Assembly: GCF_030718205.1 (NCBI RefSeq)
Contig: NZ_JAUZQF010000017.1
Location: forward strand, 247,287 to 311,286
Length of the DNA stretch: 64,000 bases
Origin: Nonomuraea turcica
Lineage (GTDB): Bacteria; Actinomycetota; Actinomycetes; Streptosporangiales; Streptosporangiaceae
Reading direction: 5' to 3'
The notes beneath the pieces were generated by a model, which was not told the DNA's origin, made no database searches, and was given only the letters and a program-made list of their open reading frames with translations. The position numbers and the translations under genes were made by a program. Each line of letters starts with the position of its first letter. Position 1 is the stretch's first letter. Positions 58,920-64,000 of this stretch are shown piece after piece.

Positions 58920-58953
58920 CATAGGTTGACCTATGACATATTTCTTATAAGTT
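58920..58953 (+). promoter_or_regulatory. GntR operator over the CoA-transferase promoter
   Basis: CATAGG-TTGA-CCTATG (58920-58935) is a perfect palindrome. TTGACC (58926-58931) inside it and TAAGTT (58948-58953), 16 bases on, make a -35/-10 pair. Transcription would begin at or just before ATG 58962, a leaderless start in keeping with the absence of a ribosome site. Confidence 0.65.
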
Positions 58954-58961
58954 ACATACCC

Positions 58962-60149
58962 ATGACGAGCCTCGGCGACCTGCGGGTCATCGACGCGGCG
59001 ACGTTGTTCGCCGGTCCTTCCGCCGCGATGATGCTGGGCGACTTCGGCGCCGACGTGATCAAGATCGAGCATCCCCGGCGCGGCGACCCGTCGCGCGGCC
59101 ACGGCGCCTCCGTGGACGGCGTGGGCCTGTGGTGGAAGACGCTGTCGCGCAACAAGCGCAGCGCGGCCGTCGACCTGTCCGGCGCGGAGGGGCAGGAGAT
59201 CCTGCGCCGCCTGGCCGAAGGCTCCGACGTGCTGATCGAGAACTTCCGCCCCGGCACCCTGGAGCGCTGGAACCTCGCCCCCGACGAGCTCATGAAGCTC
59301 AACCCGCGGCTGATCGTGGCGCGGATGACCGGGTTCGGGCAGCGCGGGCCGATGGCCCGGCAGCCCGGGTTCGGGACGCTGGCCGAGGCCATGAGCGGGT
59401 TCGCGGCCATGACCGGGCCGCCCGACGGGCCGCCCACCCTGCCGCCGCTGGCCCTCGCCGACGGCATCGCGGGCCTCGCCATGTCGTACGCGATCATGGT
59501 GGCGCTGCACGCCCGTGACCGCACCGGACGCGGCCAGGTCATCGACATGGCCATCATCGAGCCCATCCTGGGCCTGCTGGGGCCGCAGATGACCGCCTAC
59601 AAGGCCCTCGGCGTCGTGCCGCGGCGGACCGGAAACCGCTCGAGCAGCAACGCCCCGCGCAACACCTACCGCACCCGCGACGGCCGCTGGCTGGCGATCT
59701 CCACCAGCGCCCAGCCCATCGCCGAGCGCGTCGTCACCCTGGTCGGGCGGCCCGACCTGGTCGAGCAGCCGTGGTTCGGCACGGGGCACGGCCGGGTCCA
59801 GCACGTGGACGAGCTGGACGAGGCCGTCGGCTCCTGGATCGCCGAACGCGACGCCGCCGAGGTCATCGCCCGCTTCGAGGAGGTCCAGGCCGCGGTCGCG
59901 CCCATCTACGACGTGACCGACATCGCCGAGGACCCCCAGTACGCGGCGCTGGGCACGTTCGTCGAGCTGCCCGACGAGGAGCTCGGCTCGCTCACCATGC
60001 AGAACGTGTTGTTCCGCCTGTCGGACACGCCGGGCGAGATCCGCTGGCCGGGGCGGCCGCTCGGCCGGGACACCGACGAGGTGCTCGCCGAGCTCGGCTA
60101 CTCCGGCGAGCGGATCGCGGCGCTGCGCGCGGCCGGGGTGATCGCATGA
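58962..60149 (+). CDS. Class III CoA-transferase (CaiB/BaiF family)
   Basis: Transfers CoA between a donor thioester and an organic acid, about 395 residues. RVIDAATLFAGPSAAMMLGDFGADVIKIEHPRRGDPSRGH holds the CoA-binding start and the catalytic Asp expected later (GSDVLIENFRPGTLERW). GFGQRGPMARQPGFG and GRGQVIDMAIIEPI follow. ATG 58962 is chosen over 58926 because the upstream codons lie in the promoter. The stop overlaps the next gene (ATGA). With the CitE-like lyase it should activate and cleave a hydroxy acid; malate- or citramalate-type substrates are the simplest reading. Confidence 0.9.
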   Translation: MTSLGDLRVIDAATLFAGPSAAMMLGDFGADVIKIEHPRRGDPSRGHGASVDGVGLWWKTLSRNKRSAAVDLSGAEGQEILRRLAEGSDVLIENFRPGTLERWNLAPDELMKLNPRLIVARMTGFGQRGPMARQPGFGTLAEAMSGFAAMTGPPDGPPTLPPLALADGIAGLAMSYAIMVALHARDRTGRGQVIDMAIIEPILGLLGPQMTAYKALGVVPRRTGNRSSSNAPRNTYRTRDGRWLAISTSAQPIAERVVTLVGRPDLVEQPWFGTGHGRVQHVDELDEAVGSWIAERDAAEVIARFEEVQAAVAPIYDVTDIAEDPQYAALGTFVELPDEELGSLTMQNVLFRLSDTPGEIRWPGRPLGRDTDEVLAELGYSGERIAALRAAGVIA

Positions 60150-61012
60150 GTGTGCCCTGGTCGCCCGTGACCTGGTTGTACGTCCCCGGCGACCGGCCCG
60201 AGCGGTTCGCCAAGGCCGTCGCGTCCGACGCCGACGTGGTCATCATCGACCTGGAGGACGCGGTCGCGCCCGCGCGCAAGGACGAGGCCCGCGCCAACGC
60301 CGCCGCCTACCTGCGCGCGGGGACGGCCGGCGTCCCCGTGCACGTGCGGATCAACGACCTGGCCACCGAGCGGGGGCAGGCCGACCTCGCGGCGGTGGGG
60401 GAGCTGGCCGCCGCCGTGCGGGTGCCCAAGGTGGAGTCGGCCGCGGTGCTGGACATGGTCGCCGGCGCGCGGGCGTACGCGTTGCTGGAGTCGGCGGCGG
60501 GGATCGTCGCCGCCCGGGACATCGCCGCGCACCCGCGCGTGGCTGGCGTCGCGCTCGGCGAGCAGGACCTGGCCGCCGAGCTGTCCATCACCGACGAGAG
60601 CGCCATGAACCACCTCAGGCTGCAGGTGGTGCTCGCCGCCGCCGCGGCCGGCCTGCCGCCGGTCCCCATGTCCGTCTACCCGCACGTCAACGACGAGGCC
60701 GGGCTGGCCGCCTCCTGCCGGGCCGGTCGCGCGCTCGGCCTGTTCGGCAGGACCGCCATCCACCCGCGTCAGATCCCCGCGATCAGGCGGGCGTTCCGCC
60801 CCACCGAGGAGGAGGCGGCCAGGGCCGCCGAGATCGTCGAGGCGGCCGGACGTGCCGAGCGTGCGGGGATCGGCGCGGTCGCGCTGCCCGACGGCCGCTT
60901 CGCCGACGCCCCGATCGTCGCCCGGGCCCGCCGCACCGTGGCCCTGGCCCGGCGACTCGCCGACGAGGAGCCCGCGGAGGAGGAGTCACCCGCCGACGAC
61001 AGGCCCGCGTAA
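60146..61012 (+). CDS. CitE-like acyl-CoA lyase (HpcH/HpaI family)
   Basis: Mg-dependent lyase of 288 residues that splits a beta-hydroxyacyl-CoA such as malyl- or citramalyl-CoA. Blocks: TWLYVPGDRPERFAKA, IDLEDAVAPARKDEAR (metal-binding Glu-Asp), VHVRINDL, LLESAAGIVAARDIA, VALGEQDLAAEL, GRTAIHPRQIPAIRRAF. It stands alone rather than with citrate-lyase alpha and gamma subunits. The ATG overlaps the CoA-transferase stop, so the two are made in equal amounts. The acidic tail (EEPAEEESPADDRPA) is unremarkable. Confidence 0.92.
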   Translation: MSVPWSPVTWLYVPGDRPERFAKAVASDADVVIIDLEDAVAPARKDEARANAAAYLRAGTAGVPVHVRINDLATERGQADLAAVGELAAAVRVPKVESAAVLDMVAGARAYALLESAAGIVAARDIAAHPRVAGVALGEQDLAAELSITDESAMNHLRLQVVLAAAAAGLPPVPMSVYPHVNDEAGLAASCRAGRALGLFGRTAIHPRQIPAIRRAFRPTEEEAARAAEIVEAAGRAERAGIGAVALPDGRFADAPIVARARRTVALARRLADEEPAEEESPADDRPA

Positions 61013-61084
61013 GAACCGGCCCCCGCCGACGAGGCAGGGCCACGCACGCAGAATCACCCCCACCCCAATGGAGGACATCTCGCC

Positions 61085-62425
61085 ATGGGAATCGCCGTAT
61101 GGGCGCTCATCGCCTACATCGTGATCATCGTCGTCTGGAACGGCGTGCTGAAACGTAACATCGGCGAGGCGATGCTCATCGGGTTCGCCGGCGTGTGCCT
61201 CTTCGGCGGCGCCGACTTCTTCACGCTGGCCTGGGCGGGCATAGCCGACGCGCTGGCCGAGGAGGTCGTGTTCGCCGCGCTGGCCTTCGTGTTCATGGGC
61301 TATCTGCTCACCAGGCTCGGACTCATCCAGGAGCAGGTCACCGTGCTCAACTCGATCTTCGGGCGGCTGCGCGGCGGCGCCGGCTACGTCTCCACCTCGG
61401 CCGCCGCGCTGCTCGGCGGTCCCGCCGGGTCCGGCTCCGGCATCGCCGCCTCCGTGGGCTCGGTGACCATCCCGTGGCTGACCAGGTCCGGCTGGCGGCC
61501 CGACTTGGCCGCCTCGCTGGTCGCGGGCAACGCCGGACTCGGCATCTCGATCCCGCCGAGCTCGTCGATGTTCCTGCTGCTCGGCTCGGCCGCAGTGGCG
61601 CCGGTGCTCACCGCCGACCAACTGTTCGTGCCCGCGCTGATCGGCGGGTTGTGGACGGTGGCGTACCGGTTCGTGGTGGTGTTCGTGTGGGTGCGGCAGC
61701 ACCGCATCGCGGCCGCCGGCGTGGCCGACCTAGTCCCACTGCGCGAGGCGCTGCGGGCCGGGTGGACGTCGCTGCTGGTGTACGCGGGAATCCTCATTCC
61801 GGTGCTGATGACGCTCGACTTCGGCGTGAAGCTGATGGAGTCGCGGGTCGGCGAGGAGGCGGCCGGCGACATCAGCATCGTGGTGTGGATCCCGGTGCTG
61901 ACCGTGCTGGTGACCCTCGCCGTCGCGTGGCGGCGGCTGCCGCGCACCGCCCGCGCCTGGAGCGAGCTGCTCGGCGACATGGCCCCCAGGTACGCAGTGA
62001 TCGGCGCGACGTTGTTCTTCGCCTTCGCGGCCGCGGCCGGCCTCGGCGAACTGGGCCTGGTCGACCAGCTGACCGCGATCATGAAGGGGCTGGACGCCCC
62101 GCCCGCGCTGATCGCCACACTCGTCGGCCTGCTGATCGTCGTCATCGCCGCGCCGCTGACCGGCACCGCCACGATCGCCGCGGTGGGAGGGGTGGCGTTC
62201 AGCGCCTTGACCGCGGCAGGGGTCGCGCCGGCCGCCGCGGCCACCGCGATCATGATCTTCGCCTCGACCGAGGGCGCCTCGCCGCCCGGCGCCGCCCCGA
62301 TCTACATCGCCAGCGGCATCGCCCAGGTCGACCCCGCCAGGACATTCGGCCGCCTGATCATCTGGTTCGTCATCCCGACCCTGGTCATCGGCGTGCTGGT
62401 CGCGGCCGGCGTGCTGCCGATCTGA
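61085..62425 (+). CDS. TRAP-type transporter large permease (DctM-like)
   Basis: Membrane protein of 446 residues with about 11-12 hydrophobic helices of the TRAP large-subunit type, importing an organic acid with Na+ or H+. Typical blocks: LLGGPAGSGSGIAASVGSVTIPWLTRSG, GNAGLGISIPPSSSMFLLL, and near the end IMIFASTEGASPPGAAPIYIASG. ATG 61085 lies 72 bases after the lyase gene. A two-helix small protein follows instead of the usual four-helix small subunit, and no DctP binding protein is near. The normal periplasmic-receptor mechanism is therefore doubtful. Confidence 0.88.
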   Translation: MGIAVWALIAYIVIIVVWNGVLKRNIGEAMLIGFAGVCLFGGADFFTLAWAGIADALAEEVVFAALAFVFMGYLLTRLGLIQEQVTVLNSIFGRLRGGAGYVSTSAAALLGGPAGSGSGIAASVGSVTIPWLTRSGWRPDLAASLVAGNAGLGISIPPSSSMFLLLGSAAVAPVLTADQLFVPALIGGLWTVAYRFVVVFVWVRQHRIAAAGVADLVPLREALRAGWTSLLVYAGILIPVLMTLDFGVKLMESRVGEEAAGDISIVVWIPVLTVLVTLAVAWRRLPRTARAWSELLGDMAPRYAVIGATLFFAFAAAAGLGELGLVDQLTAIMKGLDAPPALIATLVGLLIVVIAAPLTGTATIAAVGGVAFSALTAAGVAPAAAATAIMIFASTEGASPPGAAPIYIASGIAQVDPARTFGRLIIWFVIPTLVIGVLVAAGVLPI

Positions 62426-62438
62426 GAGGAGCCCCGTC

Positions 62439-62681
62439 ATGAAACGCCTCACCATGGTTCTCTTCAAGATCGGCCTGGTGATGTTCCTCGTACTCGGCGT
62501 GTCCGTCGTGCTGGCCCAGGCCGCCGGCCTCGTCGCCGGCAGCCCCGGCCTGGTCTCGGGCGCCGTGTCCGCGCTGGGCCTGGCGATGACCGTGGCGGCC
62601 GGGGTGACCGGGCTGCTCGGGTTCGTGATGTCGTACCTGTTCCACTGGACGGCCCAGCCGGACGATGGCGGCGAGGACTAG
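62439..62681 (+). CDS. Two-helix partner of the TRAP-type permease
   Basis: Protein of 80 residues with two long hydrophobic helices (about 6-30 and 38-68) and an acidic end (PDDGGED). ATG 62439 lies 13 bases after the permease stop with GAGAGGAG before it. It occupies the place of the small TRAP subunit but is half its size. No family recognised. The 3' end overlaps the convergent TetR gene by four bases. Confidence 0.75.
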   Translation: MKRLTMVLFKIGLVMFLVLGVSVVLAQAAGLVAGSPGLVSGAVSALGLAMTVAAGVTGLLGFVMSYLFHWTAQPDDGGED

Positions 62682-63310
62682 GCCCACCAGCGGGCCGACA
62701 GTTCCTCGTCCTCCGGGGCCGGCCCGGGGAGCCCTCGGTGCGCCGGCGGCACCCGCAGCGAGTCCATCATGAGCGCCAGGTAGCGGTGGCGCAGCTGTGA
62801 GGTGCGTTCCTCGTCGCCGAGCTTGATCGAGGCGATCTGCTCGAACAGCAGCGCGATGTCCGCCGGCGTCACGTCCGGGCGCAACACACCGGCCTCCACC
62901 GCCCTGTGGTGCATCTCGGTGGCCAGGCCGCCGGCCCTGACCGCCAGCCGGCCCAGCTCCTCCGTCGGCTGGAACGTCCCCGCCAGCTTGATCGTCAGGG
63001 AGTTGGTGTCGGCGTCCACGATGCCGCGCAGGTATCCGGCGAACGCCTCCCACGGGTCTCCTTCGTCGGCCAGCGCCCGCTCGGTCACCTCGATGTAGAG
63101 CTCCAGCCCGTCGCCGCACAACTTCTGCAAGAGGGCTTCCTTGCTGGGGTAACGGCGGTAGAGCGCGCTGATCCCGACGCCTGCCTTCTCGGCGACTGCC
63201 GCGATGGGAGCGCCCGGATCGGCGGTGAAGACCGCCCGGGCCGCCTGGAGGATCAGCTCGTCGTTACGCGCGGCCTGGGCTTTGCGGCCGCTCATGGGAG
63301 TGGTGGTCAT
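62678..63310 (-). CDS. TetR family regulator
   Basis: Repressor of about 210 residues. The helix-turn-helix reads RNDELILQAARAVF, APIAAVAEKAGVGISALYRRYPSKEALLQKL, followed by a helical ligand domain (EAFAGYLRGIVDADTNSL and on). ATG 63310 is chosen; TATACT at 63318-63323 on the minus strand, a good -10 box eight bases away, suggests a leaderless transcript. The frame is open to 63361. An inverted repeat overlaps the promoter. It converges on the transporter operon, so its targets may lie elsewhere. Confidence 0.9.
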   Translation of the reverse strand: MTTTPMSGRKAQAARNDELILQAARAVFTADPGAPIAAVAEKAGVGISALYRRYPSKEALLQKLCGDGLELYIEVTERALADEGDPWEAFAGYLRGIVDADTNSLTIKLAGTFQPTEELGRLAVRAGGLATEMHHRAVEAGVLRPDVTPADIALLFEQIASIKLGDEERTSQLRHRYLALMMDSLRVPPAHRGLPGPAPEDEELSARWWA

Positions 63311-63321
63311 ACCACCAGTAT

Positions 63322-63341
63322 ACGGGAACGAATAATTCCGT
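63322..63341. promoter_or_regulatory. Imperfect palindrome at the TetR promoter
   Basis: ACGGGAA (63322-63328) and TTCCGT (63336-63341) are inverted with one extra base in the left arm, next to the -10 box of the TetR gene. Candidate autoregulatory operator. Confidence 0.4.
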
Positions 63342-63377
63342 TCTGATAGTGGAGTGGCCACCCTCAGACCTGGCAGT

Positions 63378-63865
63378 TCAGGGTCGGGCTCGTAGCTCGT
63401 TCTGCTGCGCCCTGGTCAGCCGTGCCACCACCAGGTCGTAGGAGTGATCGATGAGGTCCAGCTCCCGCTCCGAGGCCGACCCAAGCGTGGACGTTACCGC
63501 AGAACCATCCACGCCCGTGTCCCGGCCTCGCAAGGGTCTCAGCGCCGGGGAACGCGCCGGCCTGTTTGTGGTCGAGCATCGCCCGGGCGGCGTCGTAGAG
63601 GCTGTCTCCGGCGTCGAGGTCGGACCACAGGTGCTGGGAGTCGATGTCGGCCCACCACTTGCGATCGTCGTCCGGGCCGTAGGTCTCGGTCAGCAGCGTC
63701 TGGCGCAGGTTGTGGCGGCCGTCACGCGCGGGGACGGGCTCGTCATCGAACGGGGCGCCGGGGCGGATCCGCCGCCGACGGCCATGGGGATGCAGCCTCC
63801 ATCGGATCGACGGACAACACCGGTACGGCGAGCCGCCGGCCTAGCGCCTCGGCGTTCTCGCTCAC
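63378..63865 (-). pseudogene. Decayed gene of unknown family
   Basis: Three minus-strand frames give protein-like pieces in order. The first runs from GTG 63865 (SENAEALGRRLAVPVLSVDP). The second covers about 63790-63530 (LRQTLLTETYGPDDDRKWWA, then DAGDSLYDAARAMLDHKQAG). The last covers 63512-63378 (RELDLIDHSYDLVVARLTRA, ending RARP). Two frameshifts separate them. The last piece resembles the end of MmcQ/YjbR-type proteins, which is a weak match. Total about 160 residues. Codon bias supports former coding; no intact gene exists here. Confidence 0.4.
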
Positions 63866-63935
63866 CTCCTAACCTTGTTCTTTATCCTCCGGATTGTTGT
63901 GCTGAGCGGGGTTTGATCGTTTCGGGGACAGCAAG

Positions 63936-63991
63936 ACGGCCTTGAGTGATCATGTGCGGTGTCGAGTCGCTAGTGATCGCTACAAGGCCGT
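63936..63991. repeat. Long inverted repeat at the window edge
   Basis: ACGGCCTTG (63936-63944) pairs with CAAGGCCGT (63983-63991), and TGATCA/TGATC inside extends the pairing (63947-63952 with 63974-63978). It may be the end of a mobile element or a terminator of a gene beyond the window. The preceding AT-rich stretch 63871-63930 has no gene. Confidence 0.45.
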
Positions 63992-64000
63992 GAGGGTGAG

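Noticed and set aside
1..64000. tRNA, rRNA, riboswitch and CRISPR features
   Set aside because: I read the gaps for cloverleaf, conserved riboswitch cores and regularly spaced repeats and saw none I could support. A covariance-model scan would be decisive.

Overview
The window comes from a high-GC actinobacterium. Gene content and style (GTG starts, AGGAGG ribosome sites, a Pup-proteasome locus, WYL-type PafB/PafC, Tat, HelY) fit the Streptosporangiales, perhaps a Nonomuraea-like genus. That assignment is inference, because no marker RNA gene lies in the window and I saw no tRNA, rRNA or CRISPR.

Positions 1-28,450 are a stretched Pup-proteasome neighbourhood: arc (32-1795), dop (3906-5420), pup (5978-6187), a double endonuclease VII gene (6220-7221), prcB/prcA (12685-14343), pafA (15327-16685), two lipoprotein FKBPs, an Fe-S-type regulator, pafB/pafC (21147-23198), a one-helix micro-protein, tatA/tatC, a diacylglycerol-kinase-like gene and helY. 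The usual order is broken by inserts: a decayed PLP-lyase and an acyltransferase between arc and dop, a 4-TM protein between dop and pup, and a minus-strand block (dinB plus a sugar ABC operon, 7228-12479) between pup and prcBA. Pup ends in Gly-Gly-Glu, so it should not need deamidation before ligation. Between pafB and pafC a 62-bp tandem duplication creates two overlapping micro-ORFs that chain the two genes translationally.

Positions 28,450-34,500 are accessory. An AT-rich segment leads into a 40-codon Arg/Trp-rich peptide gene with an ideal ribosome site. A 13-bp hairpin follows, and then an ABC exporter whose frame opens inside the peptide's Trp codons. A TetR gene with a palindromic operator follows. 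Next come an RNB ribonuclease, a STAS protein lacking the phosphorylatable serine, and a siderophore-interacting protein under a near-consensus iron box.

Positions 34,600-48,540 hold polysaccharide genes (a PL1 pectate lyase with a ricin-type lectin domain, a GH36 alpha-galactosidase, an 1800-residue double-GH43 protein). Two of them have LacI-type operators. Among them sits a minus-strand TelA operon with two binding-protein-like partners. Positions 48,600-58,240 carry an ACT-domain membrane protein, peptidase genes beside the stump of an oligopeptide ABC ATPase, a GntR/UTRA regulator, an orphan TnpB, an inositol-phosphatase-family enzyme, a HAD hydrolase and an unknown protein.

Positions 58,240-63,310 look like one catabolic unit: a GntR/FCD regulator with a palindrome over the -35 box of a class III CoA-transferase, then a CitE-like lyase, a TRAP-type large permease and a two-helix partner, closed by a TetR regulator. 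This suggests uptake, CoA activation and aldol cleavage of a hydroxy-dicarboxylate. The window ends in a decayed gene and a long inverted repeat that may be a mobile-element end.
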